DNA of 19,582 nucleotides from DAOUCP01 sp034432155 (GTDB lineage: Bacteria > Chloroflexota > Anaerolineae > Epilineales > Epilineaceae). The notes under the pieces are model-generated. The model saw nothing but the letters and a program-made list of their open reading frames with translations, was not told the origin of the DNA and searched no databases. Where the stretch lies: NCBI GenBank assembly GCA_034432155.1, contig DAOUCP010000104.1, positions 1-19,582 on the forward strand. Reading direction: 5' to 3'. This document shows positions 1 through 7,194 of this stretch, piece after piece; position 1 is the first letter of the stretch; each line of letters opens with the position of its first letter. Made by a program: the position numbers and the translations under genes.

Positions 1-118
1 GGCGCGCGGCGGGCGGCGGCGGGGCGCCGCCGACCGGGCAACCGGATGCACGATGTTCCGCGAATGCGAAATCGCTCAACGTGCCCTTGCCCGCGACGGC
101 GTCGGCCTGTGCCACGCC
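1..118. other. Left-edge non-coding stretch with a GC-rich hairpin
   Basis: No convincing gene is seen here. Positions 14-32 form a perfect 7-bp stem (CGGCGGC with GCCGCCG, 5-nt loop). It could be the end of a transcript entering from the left, or the terminator of the minus-strand ADP-ribosylglycohydrolase that stops at 119. There is no T-run on either side, so the terminator reading is weak. Confidence 0.25.
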
Positions 119-1033
119 TCACGGCGCTCTCGCCCGACTTCCACGGTACAGCCGCTCCGCAAGATCCGTAATCTCCGAGACAAGCGCCAGTTTCGCATGC
201 CAAGTGCCAGGGATTCCACCCACGCCATAGAATGCACCCGCGATCTGACCGCACACCGCGGCGGTCGTGTCCGCATCGTCACCGAGATTCGCAGCCGCGA
301 GAACGGCCTCCCGGAAACCGTTCGTACGTACAAAACACCAAAGGGCTGCTTCCAGACTGTCAACGACATATGCAGAGCCATGAACATCGGCCTCTGCCTT
401 TTCCTGATAATCACCCCGAGCAATTGCAACAATGCTCTCGGAGCCCTCAAACGAGTCCTTATCTCCCAAAACGATCTGATTCTTGTTCTCACCAGAAAGT
501 GCTCGGAAGATCATCCTCGCAAGCAAACGACATGCATCGATACACTCCCTAGCACCATGGGTAGTTCGAGAGCTATCGGCCGCAAAGTGCTCTGTGGCCA
601 CTATATCTGGAAAAAAGAACATTGGTATTGGCGCCAGCCGCATGATACAGCCATTCCCGGCCGAATAAGGATCAGTCGATCCGCTGAAGGGATTCCCCGT
701 TTCATCAAACCTATGCAACGCAGAAGCCACTGTATTCCCGATGTCGAAACATCTACCAGTGCTGCTCAGATAACCCGTATCACGCCACATGCAATAGCGC
801 TTCATTTGGTCAAGAGCGTCAAATCCATTACACTCCACAAGGCTGGTCGCGAGACAAAGCGCCATGGACGTATCATCCGTCCATTGACCAGCCTGCAGTC
901 CGAAGGGACCGCCGCCAATCATGTCGGTGAGCGGCGGGAAGCTTCCCCGCGGACGGAACTCCACCGCCGTGCCGACGGCATCGCCAACGGCCAGGCCCAG
1001 CAGGCAACCCCGGAACCGCTCTCTGAGCTCCAA
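119..1033 (-). CDS. ADP-ribosylglycohydrolase family protein (DraG-like)
   Basis: This 304-residue protein belongs to the ADP-ribosylglycohydrolase (DraG/ARH) family, which removes ADP-ribose from proteins or small molecules using a binuclear metal centre. The family signature is complete: GCLLGLAVGDAVG at residues 9-21, the metal motif WTDDTSMA at 51-58, GNGCIMRLAPIP in the middle, and the C-terminal metal motif GDDADTTAAV from 251. The chosen start is TTG at 1033, with GGAG just upstream; an in-frame GTG at 1039 is equally possible. The reading frame stays open much further upstream, but that part is the complement of the neighbouring kinase gene. It is divergent from the kinase gene at 1238, with about 200 bp between them. 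The DNA from about 350 to 860 is clearly AT-richer, with more A/T-ending codons, than the rest of the window, which suggests recent acquisition. The substrate cannot be told; no nitrogenase gene or ADP-ribosyltransferase is nearby. Confidence 0.9.
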   Translation of the reverse strand: MELRERFRGCLLGLAVGDAVGTAVEFRPRGSFPPLTDMIGGGPFGLQAGQWTDDTSMALCLATSLVECNGFDALDQMKRYCMWRDTGYLSSTGRCFDIGNTVASALHRFDETGNPFSGSTDPYSAGNGCIMRLAPIPMFFFPDIVATEHFAADSSRTTHGARECIDACRLLARMIFRALSGENKNQIVLGDKDSFEGSESIVAIARGDYQEKAEADVHGSAYVVDSLEAALWCFVRTNGFREAVLAAANLGDDADTTAAVCGQIAGAFYGVGGIPGTWHAKLALVSEITDLAERLYRGSRARAP

Positions 1034-1237
1034 TCCCACTCTCCGGCAGGCACCGACGGCACGCTCCCGAGCTGCGTGCCACACCACCGTCATTGTCCAG
1101 TGCGCCGGGCAACGTGTCAAGCGATCTGGCCCGTGCCGCCGTCCGCTGCCCCGCGCGGAACGCCACGTCCTGCCGCCTCCCGGGCATTGACAGCACGACA
1201 GAGCGCCAGGCATCCTTCCGGAGGGGCGAACACCATC

Positions 1238-2254
1238 GTGGTTGACGAGTCGCTGGCGCGCTATCGCCGGATCATCGCCGCCTTTGCCCGCGGCGCGGTA
1301 GACGGCGTCGCCGAGCTCAACGGCCCGCCGCAAAGGCGGACCACGCAGGTGTCCGAGCTCTTCTTCGCCCCGCGTACCGTCTACAAGCTCTGCCGAGCCG
1401 ACAATGAGGCGTTCAACCGCGCCATGTACGACTTCTCCGACCCGCAGGTACGCCGCGATTTCGTCCGCGAGGATTTCGCCCTCAACCACCACTTCAGCCC
1501 AAGTGTTTACCAGTCGTTGTTCGGTGTCTGGGTGCGGGGGACAACCGTGGAGCGGCTGGCCTCGCCGGACAGCAGCGACGAGCTCGTGGTGGCCATGCGG
1601 CGCTTGGCCGAATCGGACTGCCTGACGTCGCGCCTGCTTTCCGGCGAAGCCGACACGTCGCTCCTTCGCCACGCCGGCCAATGGCTCGGCCAGAGCGTCC
1701 ACCGCTACGCTCCGGAGACGCGCCCCCCAACGGGCTCCTTCCGACCGTTTCTGCGCCAGCGCCTGGCCGACGTGGCCGCCTTCTGTGAGCTGGGCCGACC
1801 GCATCTGCCCAGACATACAAGTGACCAGATTCTGGCGTGGCTGACAGACAAGGCGGACGAACTGGGCGGCGAGCTCGACGCTCCACCAGGCGGCCTGGTG
1901 GTCGGACTCGACTGCCACGCCGACAATGTGTACGTCGAGGCCGGGCAGTTCCGGCTGCTCGACGCGTTCCAGATCAAGCCTGCCTGGCGGCTGGTGGACG
2001 GCCTGCTGAACGTCTGCCGGCTGGGTGCCGATGTGGCGGTGCTGGGCGGGGATGCTGCGCTGGCAAGTCTGCTCGATGGCTATGCCGCGGTGTCTCCCGA
2101 TGCAGTGTCCCCAGCCAGATTGCGCGTCTACTTGGTGTATTCGGCCCTCATCCGCGCCGTATTATGGATCGAAGCCGGCCGCAGCGAGCTGGCCGATCGC
2201 ACCTTGGCGTACCTCCACGCCCAGATGGCACAGGAAGCAGCGGACCCGGCCTGA
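1238..2254 (+). CDS. Aminoglycoside phosphotransferase-fold kinase (COG2187-like)
   Basis: This 338-residue cytoplasmic protein resembles the COG2187 branch of the APH/kinase-like fold, whose substrates are mostly unknown. Seen in order: an N-terminal stretch TTQVSELFFAPRTVYKLCR (35-53), whose K50 fits the ATP-binding lysine; 'RRDFVREDFALNHHFSPSVY', typical of the family; the catalytic loop GLDCHADN, with D225 and N230 in the usual D-x4-N spacing; and LLDAF with D242 as the second metal ligand. The His normally preceding the catalytic Asp in the HGD motif is replaced by Gly (G223). The start is GTG at 1238, with GGAGGGG about 11 nt upstream. The reading frame is open far upstream, but there it only mirrors the ADP-ribosylglycohydrolase. 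A TTGACA at 1187-1192 could be a -35 element, but no good -10 follows. Real antibiotic resistance activity is unlikely for this branch. Confidence 0.8.
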   Translation: MVDESLARYRRIIAAFARGAVDGVAELNGPPQRRTTQVSELFFAPRTVYKLCRADNEAFNRAMYDFSDPQVRRDFVREDFALNHHFSPSVYQSLFGVWVRGTTVERLASPDSSDELVVAMRRLAESDCLTSRLLSGEADTSLLRHAGQWLGQSVHRYAPETRPPTGSFRPFLRQRLADVAAFCELGRPHLPRHTSDQILAWLTDKADELGGELDAPPGGLVVGLDCHADNVYVEAGQFRLLDAFQIKPAWRLVDGLLNVCRLGADVAVLGGDAALASLLDGYAAVSPDAVSPARLRVYLVYSALIRAVLWIEAGRSELADRTLAYLHAQMAQEAADPA

Positions 2255-2580
2255 GCAGACTCCTCGCCCCCGTAGGATGGCTTGTCTGCCAGGCCAAAGG
2301 CAGGAGTGCCTTGGCGCGTGTCGCATCGACGAGCCGTTCCTGTTGCCGCCTGACGCGCGCTGGTGCCCAAGGAACCAGCCGGGAAGCGGTCACGGCAGAA
2401 ATCGCGTCCGACGGCCACGGAACCGCTTCCTGCCTCGGGATGCAGGCTAAGCACGGGCAACCGGCGAAGGCACCCTAGGCGTGGTTATCGCCGCCGTAGC
2501 CCGGATAGCGCGGATTGGCGGCATTCAGCCGCTTGCGTCAAGCAGCAGGCTCGCCAGCAAGACACGGCCCGCCAAGTGCT
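2255..2580. other. 326-bp intergenic region between convergent genes
   Basis: No gene with a convincing start or domain is seen. Short open frames on both strands lack ribosome binding sites and family resemblance. It holds one good hairpin (2293-2315) shortly after the kinase stop. A weaker 5-bp hairpin at 2518-2532 (GCGGC/GCCGC) could belong to the end of the minus-strand transcript. Confidence 0.5.
2293..2315 (+). terminator. Hairpin after the kinase gene, possible terminator
   Basis: GCCAAAGGCA pairs with TGCCTTGGC (nine pairs, one bulged A) around a GGAG loop, about 40 nt after the kinase stop codon. It has no T-tract after it, so it may act with Rho or only protect the 3' end of the message. 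Confidence 0.4.
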
Positions 2581-4719
2581 TCATTCGGTTCTGCCCCATT
2601 TTGGGACCTGCCCGGCATCCACGGGACAACCCAGTGCCTCGAACTCCTGCCTGCTCAGGTAGTGCAAGACCGGATGGTAGGGCCCCATCACCCCCGGGGT
2701 GTTTTGCCCGATCAGCGTTGGGTCGTAGCTGTCTTCCGACCACGAGCCGGTGGACCACGGTACGAGTTGGTCGGTCGGGACGTAGGGGTTCGAGGCGTGG
2801 TCAGGAACCACGCTCAGCCAGCGAATGAGAACCGACTGCGGTTCCTCTGGTCCGCGGTCTTGCCAGCTGACCCCGCATTCGGAGCGTGCGTTCGCCGGCC
2901 TGTCCCCGGGGCGGGACAGACCGATCACGTAGTCACGCTTCTCGTCAAGAGCGATCTCATCGTCCATGATGCAACCGTACACCACGCCGCGGTACCTGCC
3001 TTGCGGTCCATGCCCGGAATGGCAGAGCGACCAGTAGCGCAGCTCTGCGGCTGCCATCGTTGCTTCCCCATGCCGAGTCTGCGGAGTGGTCGGCAGACGA
3101 CCTGTGACGACCAGCACCTTGCCGGAACCAATGACAGTCGGACGAGTCAAGTAGTTGACATAGGGGCACAGGGTCGTGCCAGGCGTCAGATCGCCGGGAG
3201 AGCTCTGATGGGGCCCACGCTGGTAGAAGCAAACGCGCTCGCCCCGGATTTCCTGCCGGACTTGCTCCATTGGACGGTTGCCCCAGGGTACCGCCTGTTG
3301 GATCCCCCAGCCTTCGGCATACATCGTAAAACCGTCGAACATCTTGTACCAACCTAGGGAGGGTCCGATGATGGGCGGCGGATCAGCGGGCCGGCTTTCC
3401 TGACCGCGGACGGGGCAGGTGTCGCGGCGCACCATGCCGCTTTTGTCGGCCTGGAGCCAGAACGTCTCGCCAGTGTTCAGCCGCAACAGCACCTTGGGCA
3501 GCGCAACGCCGGCCAACGGCCCAGTTCCTAGGTCCGGCGCGTAGTAGCGCAGCCAGAGGATGGACGGAATGGGTACCCCCTGTCCCGTGGGTCCAGAGGC
3601 GGCCATCGGTCCACCAACGCGCCGATTGCCCGGGGCGCGAAACGCGGGCGCGCGCATCAGCAGAGGATTCAGTTCGGCCGCGTTGCCCATCTCCAAGTCG
3701 AACGTAACGTGATAGTGGCGCTTTGGGGCGCTGCGATCGGCTCCGGTGCGGAAGGGATTGGTGTGGCCCGCGTCGGGTTCGATGTCTACATCCACGAGCG
3801 GCACTTCATCTTGACCCAAGTTGCCCGTCACAGGGTGGCGCGGGTCGAAAGGCTGCTGAATCTGGAAATCCATAAACCGTGCGCGCGGGAAATCCCCTTC
3901 GACAATCAGATCACTGCCAAACGGTGCAACAAACACCACGCGCAGGTACGTGACATGTGTCTCGGCATTTGCACGGTAGAGCACGGGTTGCGCGAAATCC
4001 GACGGATTGTCCCGTGCCGGAAGTATGTACCACTGATCTCGTGGATCCACCTCAGCAGGACGCAAGAGTGTCCAATCGTGCAACTTCTCATTGTCCATGG
4101 AAGGTGGCAGCAACCCCTTCGGTAGTCTCGCATCTGCTTCATGTTTCAACCAGCGGCGTATGTAGTCTTCCAACACCTGGCTGAGCTCGGTCGCTGTCCG
4201 CGTCTGCTGATCGAAGAATGCTTGCCATTGTGCTGGAGTCATGTTGCAGTAGGTCGAAATGACCTCTCGCTCCGTTGCGGATGGCAGATCGACGTGTCCC
4301 CAATAGTCATAAGGAAACGCGAACTCGGCTGGGGGCAACGGAACGTCCGAGCAGTCCACCGGCCTTGGATCGGGCGACTCTGGCTGCGAGTTCCGCAGCA
4401 ACAAGGGCACGAAGAGCGCGTGTTCCACGTCACTTGCCGGTCGCCCGCCAAGCGACCCAGCGATCGGCACGCCCCTGCCTGGCTCGGCGACCCGTCCCAC
4501 GGCGACCGCTGCGGGGCGCCGACGTTCGTGCTGCCGCCGATCTTGCCCATCCGTCTGTCTCGCTGCCGCCCCGCTGGCCAGCGGCAGGGGGGAGCTCGAG
4601 AATAGCCGCCGAACGTCGCCCGCTGTCGGTGACAAGGCAATCAGCAGGAACACAAGTAGCACGCCAAGGACCCGACCCCCCTCGCGAACATGCGGCCGAC
4701 CCGCCTGCCTCCTGGCCAC
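2581..4719 (-). CDS. Large secreted protein of unknown function
   Basis: This 712-residue protein is exported or membrane-anchored. A basic N-terminus is followed by a hydrophobic helix at about residues 17-34 (VLGVLLVFLLIALSPTAG), then a low-complexity Arg/Ala-rich linker. Next comes ALFVPLLLRN at 101-110, which resembles the 'LPLxxR' motif common in secreted Chloroflexota proteins. From about 120 onward the sequence looks globular, rich in Trp, Tyr and Pro, with scattered Cys residues and a clear C-terminal block containing RYWSLCHSGHG and 'GRYRGVVYGCIMDDEI'. I do not recognise a catalytic motif and assign no enzyme function. The start is GTG at 4719: GGGAGGAAAGG sits just upstream and a TATACT promoter lies in register. 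An ATG at 4824 in the same frame has neither. It is divergent from the RRM gene. Confidence 0.8.
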   Translation of the reverse strand: MARRQAGRPHVREGGRVLGVLLVFLLIALSPTAGDVRRLFSSSPLPLASGAAARQTDGQDRRQHERRRPAAVAVGRVAEPGRGVPIAGSLGGRPASDVEHALFVPLLLRNSQPESPDPRPVDCSDVPLPPAEFAFPYDYWGHVDLPSATEREVISTYCNMTPAQWQAFFDQQTRTATELSQVLEDYIRRWLKHEADARLPKGLLPPSMDNEKLHDWTLLRPAEVDPRDQWYILPARDNPSDFAQPVLYRANAETHVTYLRVVFVAPFGSDLIVEGDFPRARFMDFQIQQPFDPRHPVTGNLGQDEVPLVDVDIEPDAGHTNPFRTGADRSAPKRHYHVTFDLEMGNAAELNPLLMRAPAFRAPGNRRVGGPMAASGPTGQGVPIPSILWLRYYAPDLGTGPLAGVALPKVLLRLNTGETFWLQADKSGMVRRDTCPVRGQESRPADPPPIIGPSLGWYKMFDGFTMYAEGWGIQQAVPWGNRPMEQVRQEIRGERVCFYQRGPHQSSPGDLTPGTTLCPYVNYLTRPTVIGSGKVLVVTGRLPTTPQTRHGEATMAAAELRYWSLCHSGHGPQGRYRGVVYGCIMDDEIALDEKRDYVIGLSRPGDRPANARSECGVSWQDRGPEEPQSVLIRWLSVVPDHASNPYVPTDQLVPWSTGSWSEDSYDPTLIGQNTPGVMGPYHPVLHYLSRQEFEALGCPVDAGQVPKWGRTE

Positions 4720-4742
4720 GTCCCTTTCCTCCCGCTGCAACG

Positions 4743-4771
4743 AGTATACCGCTTGCCAGTTGCGCTGCCAC
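4743..4771 (-). promoter_or_regulatory. Promoter of the secreted-protein gene
   Basis: On the minus strand, GTGGCA (4771-4766) and TATACT (4748-4743) are 17 bp apart. Transcription would begin near 4736, immediately before the GGGAGGAAAGG ribosome binding site, giving a very short leader to GTG at 4719. The -10 is within one base of consensus; the -35 is weak. Confidence 0.5.
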
Positions 4772-4949
4772 GGGTTGCGCCGATCAGCGCCCGGAGGGAG
4801 TCGACGGCAGGCATTTGGACGCACGGCTGCCGTCGGCTATCGTTGTTCCGCCTGCAGCCAGCGCTTGCCGAACGCGTCGGAGGCGCAACTTCCGCCGCTC
4901 GTACGCAGGAACGGTCGCGGCTCGCCGCTCGTGGCGTCGCCACCGTGGA

Positions 4950-4979
4950 TTGCCTCGCACTCGTTGCAGTCGGTACTCT
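4950..4979 (+). promoter_or_regulatory. Possible promoter of the RRM gene
   Basis: TTGCCT (4950-4955) and TACTCT (4974-4979) are 18 bp apart. Transcription from here would give a leader of roughly 45-50 nt to the ATG at 5034. Both boxes are imperfect. Confidence 0.3.
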
Positions 4980-5033
4980 CAGGACGGCCAGCCTCATCCG
5001 CCGACCGTCGCTATCGATCCCGAGGAGGATCGC

Positions 5034-5342
5034 ATGACCACCAAGCTTTACGTCGGCAACCTACCCTACACGACGACGGAGGACGAGCTGCGCCAGCTGT
5101 TCAGCCAGGCCGGGACCGTCGCCACTGTTGCCATCCCCACCGATCGCCAGACAGGCCAGGCACGCGGCTTCGCCTTCGTGGAGATGTCCACCGAAGCCGA
5201 GGCGCGCAAGGCCATTAGCATCTTGAACGGTCACATGTTCGGCCAACGGCAGATCCGGGTGAACGTATCGGAGCCGCGCGATGCCAGCCGACCGACGAAC
5301 CGCCGCCCGCAGGGTCGGCCCGGCGGCCGGTCGCGCTACTAG
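5034..5342 (+). CDS. Single-domain RRM RNA-binding protein
   Basis: This 102-residue protein is an RNA recognition motif protein of the kind found in cyanobacteria and Chloroflexota, thought to bind single-stranded RNA and often linked to cold or stress responses. RNP2 is LYVGNL at residues 5-10 and RNP1 is RGFAFVEM at 44-51; both carry the aromatic residues that stack on RNA bases. The RRM fills about residues 3-80. The rest is a short basic, Pro/Gly-rich tail (RRPQGRPGGRSRY) likely to add non-specific RNA affinity. The start is ATG at 5034, with GAGGAGG at 5022-5028. It stands alone, and a strong terminator follows 25 bp after the stop. Confidence 0.95.
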   Translation: MTTKLYVGNLPYTTTEDELRQLFSQAGTVATVAIPTDRQTGQARGFAFVEMSTEAEARKAISILNGHMFGQRQIRVNVSEPRDASRPTNRRPQGRPGGRSRY

Positions 5343-5367
5343 GCCACCGCTCCACCGTCGCTGTGCC

Positions 5368-5396
5368 AGGGGCACCCGCAAGGGTGCCCCTTTCGT
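5368..5396 (+). terminator. Rho-independent terminator of the RRM gene
   Basis: A perfect 10-bp stem, AGGGGCACCC with GGGTGCCCCT, is closed by a GCAA tetraloop (GNRA type) and followed by TTTCGT. It separates the RRM gene from the downstream transporter operon. Confidence 0.85.
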
Positions 5397-5445
5397 CCGA
5401 ATCCCTTCTCGACGACTTCTCCACGAAGGCTCCACAATCGGCCGG

Positions 5446-5451
5446 TATACT
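5446..5451 (+). promoter_or_regulatory. Candidate -10 box of the transporter operon
   Basis: TATACT lies in the context CCGGTATACTCG, about 160 nt before the adaptor ATG. The same GGTATACTCG context surrounds the -10 of the secreted-protein gene at 4743 (minus). No convincing -35 lies 16-18 bp upstream. Confidence 0.4.
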
Positions 5452-5487
5452 CGCCACTAGCCGCCGCCAGGGAGGCTCAGCTGGCCC

Positions 5488-5601
5488 GAGTCGCACAGCG
5501 CAAGCCGAGTCGCACCGAACAAGCCGAGTGCCGCGGGAAAAGGGGAGTGGCGTGGCAGAAGCCGAGCGCCGCGGCAGAAGCCGACTGGCGCGGCGGAAGA
5601 G
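5488..5601 (+). repeat. Six in-register 19-bp tandem repeats in the operon leader
   Basis: Units start at 5488, 5507, 5526, 5545, 5564 and 5583, each exactly 19 bp. They follow a pattern near GAGtsGCrc-rgmAgAAGCC; units at 5545 and 5564 are nearly identical. The array runs into the GAGGAG-like ribosome binding site of the adaptor gene, so it is probably transcribed as part of the leader. The units have diverged by substitution only, without insertions or deletions. Confidence 0.75.
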
Positions 5602-5610
5602 GAGACAACC

Positions 5611-7194
5611 ATGAACCGAAGGCGTGGGATACTGGTCCTGGGCCTCGCAGTCTTGGCCGGCCTGCTCGTGTACGGCATCCATCGGACGCGGGCCCAGCAA
5701 CAGACGGGTGCGGACGAACTGGCGACGGCGATCGCCACCGTGGGCAACTTCGAGAAGACCGTCAACGCCACTGGCAACCTGGCGCCGGCCGAAGAGGTGT
5801 CCCTGTCCTTCGGCAGCCCGGGCCGCGTGGCCGAAGTGGCGGTGCGGGTCGGCGACCGCGTGGTCCCCGGTCAAGTGCTGGCCAAGTTGGACAGCCGAGA
5901 CTTGGAGCTCAGCCTGGCGGCCGCCGCCGCCGAGATGGAAGTGGCCGAGAGCAACCTGACCAGCGCTCGCCAGGCACTCGCGACGCTCGAGGCCGGACCG
6001 GACGCGCGGGCCCTGGAAGAGGCCAAGATCGAGCTCGAACAGGCCAAGAACCGCCTTTGGTCCGTCCAGGCGCAGCGCGACGCCACCTGCGGCCGGGTCA
6101 AGGAGAAACGGGCGCAGCAAGTTGACTGCGACGTTGCGCAGTCCTCGGTCTACCAGGCGGAGGGCACGGTGCGGGCAGCCCAGCTCAAACTCGACGACGT
6201 CCAGGATGGCCCCAGCGCATCCGAGATTGCCGCTGCCCGCGACAAGGTGCAGCAAGCCGAGGCCGGCCTGGCCAGCGCTCAGGTGCGCTACCATCAGGCG
6301 GAACTGGCGCTGGCGGAAGCCACCTTGACCTCGCCGATCACCGGCACCGTCACCGCCTTGAACGTGAGCGCCGGCGAGGCGCCGGCAGGCGGTCAAGCGG
6401 CGAGCGGTCCGCACGTCGTTGTCAGCAACCTCGACGCCTTCCAACTCACCGTCTACGCGGCAGAGAGCGATGTCGCGGAGATCGCCGTGGGTCAGCCGGC
6501 CACGGTCACCCTGGATGTGTTCGCCGGCGAGACGCTCGAGGGCGAGGTCATCGAGGTGGCTCCCACCGGATCGGTGGAGTCGGGCGTGGTTCTGTACCCG
6601 GTAACGGTACGCGTGGCACCTGGCAAGCTGGCTGCCCGGGCGGGCATGACGGCCAACGTGGATATCGTCACCGTCAGCCGTCCCAAGGCGCTGATGGTGC
6701 CCGTGCGTGCGGTCATGACGACGGCCGAAGGCTCCTACGTGTTGCGGCTGGCCGGTGCGGCAGCCAGCGCCAGCCCCCCGGCTGGGCGGGCCGCGGTTGC
6801 GCCCGTCGCCACCGTGGCACCAGGCGGGGCCGACGCCAGGGGCAGTGCCCCAGTCGAGCCGCCAGCCGGTGCCGTGGTGATTCGCGCCGACGGTCCTTTC
6901 GCTGGCGGGCCGCCAGCGGGCATCTTCGCGGAGGGGCGCTTCCGCGGCTCGGGCAATCGCCGCGGTGCCGCCAGCGCTGGCGGGAGCTCGGCTTCGACGA
7001 CCGGCTGGCGGGCCCGACTCGCCGATGCCGAACGTGTTCCGGTCAAGCTTGGCCCGGCCAACGACAGCGTGGTGGTCATCGAAAGTGGCCTGCGCGAGGG
7101 TGACATCGTGCTCGTCGCCTCGACTACCAGCAGCAACGCCGGCGGCACCATGCGCCTGCCCTGGGAAGGCATCTTCGGTGTACGCCAGCGCTAG
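5611..7194 (+). CDS. MacA-like periplasmic adaptor (HlyD/RND adaptor family)
   Basis: This 527-residue protein is a membrane-fusion adaptor that would link the ABC pump encoded next to it to substrate outside the membrane. It has an N-terminal membrane anchor (about 7-22), a first lipoyl half (PGRVAEVAVRVGDRVVPGQV), a long Ala/Glu/Gln-rich coiled-coil hairpin (about 100-240), and a second lipoyl half at SPITGTVTALNVSAGE. A beta-barrel follows (to about 370). The membrane-proximal domain is split by an unusual Gly/Ala/Pro/Arg-rich insert of about 90 residues (about 381-470) before VPVKLGPANDSVVVIESGLREGD-type sequence resumes. The start ATG has GAGGAG upstream. The gene overlaps the ATPase gene by 17 bp, indicating translational coupling. 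The substrate is unknown; MacAB relatives export peptides, macrolides or lipids. Confidence 0.9.
   Translation: MNRRRGILVLGLAVLAGLLVYGIHRTRAQQQTGADELATAIATVGNFEKTVNATGNLAPAEEVSLSFGSPGRVAEVAVRVGDRVVPGQVLAKLDSRDLELSLAAAAAEMEVAESNLTSARQALATLEAGPDARALEEAKIELEQAKNRLWSVQAQRDATCGRVKEKRAQQVDCDVAQSSVYQAEGTVRAAQLKLDDVQDGPSASEIAAARDKVQQAEAGLASAQVRYHQAELALAEATLTSPITGTVTALNVSAGEAPAGGQAASGPHVVVSNLDAFQLTVYAAESDVAEIAVGQPATVTLDVFAGETLEGEVIEVAPTGSVESGVVLYPVTVRVAPGKLAARAGMTANVDIVTVSRPKALMVPVRAVMTTAEGSYVLRLAGAAASASPPAGRAAVAPVATVAPGGADARGSAPVEPPAGAVVIRADGPFAGGPPAGIFAEGRFRGSGNRRGAASAGGSSASTTGWRARLADAERVPVKLGPANDSVVVIESGLREGDIVLVASTTSSNAGGTMRLPWEGIFGVRQR

Larger units (their letters stand above)
4720..5033. other. 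Divergent promoter region, 314 bp
   Basis: This region separates the minus-strand secreted-protein gene from the plus-strand RRM gene. It contains a promoter candidate for each (4743-4771 minus, 4950-4979 plus). No gene is seen in it. Confidence 0.5.

Noticed and set aside
1187..1215. TTGACA as a -35 box for the kinase gene
   Set aside because: The hexamer is perfect but no acceptable -10 lies 16-18 bp downstream, so it is not listed as a promoter.
53..1237. Long open plus-strand frame before the kinase
   Set aside because: It mirrors the ADP-ribosylglycohydrolase; family sequence and a ribosome binding site begin at GTG 1238.
1040..1918. Upstream extension of the minus-strand ADP-ribosylglycohydrolase frame
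   Set aside because: It is the complement of the kinase gene; the protein family begins at the GTG/TTG near 1033-1039 and the extension has no domain resemblance.
2255..2580. Remnant of a transposase or group II intron
   Set aside because: Short minus-strand frames here gave a vague impression of mobile-element sequence, but no motif, terminal repeat or target duplication could be seen.
5488..5601. CRISPR array
   Set aside because: Units are contiguous 19-bp tandem copies without unique spacers, and no cas gene is present.
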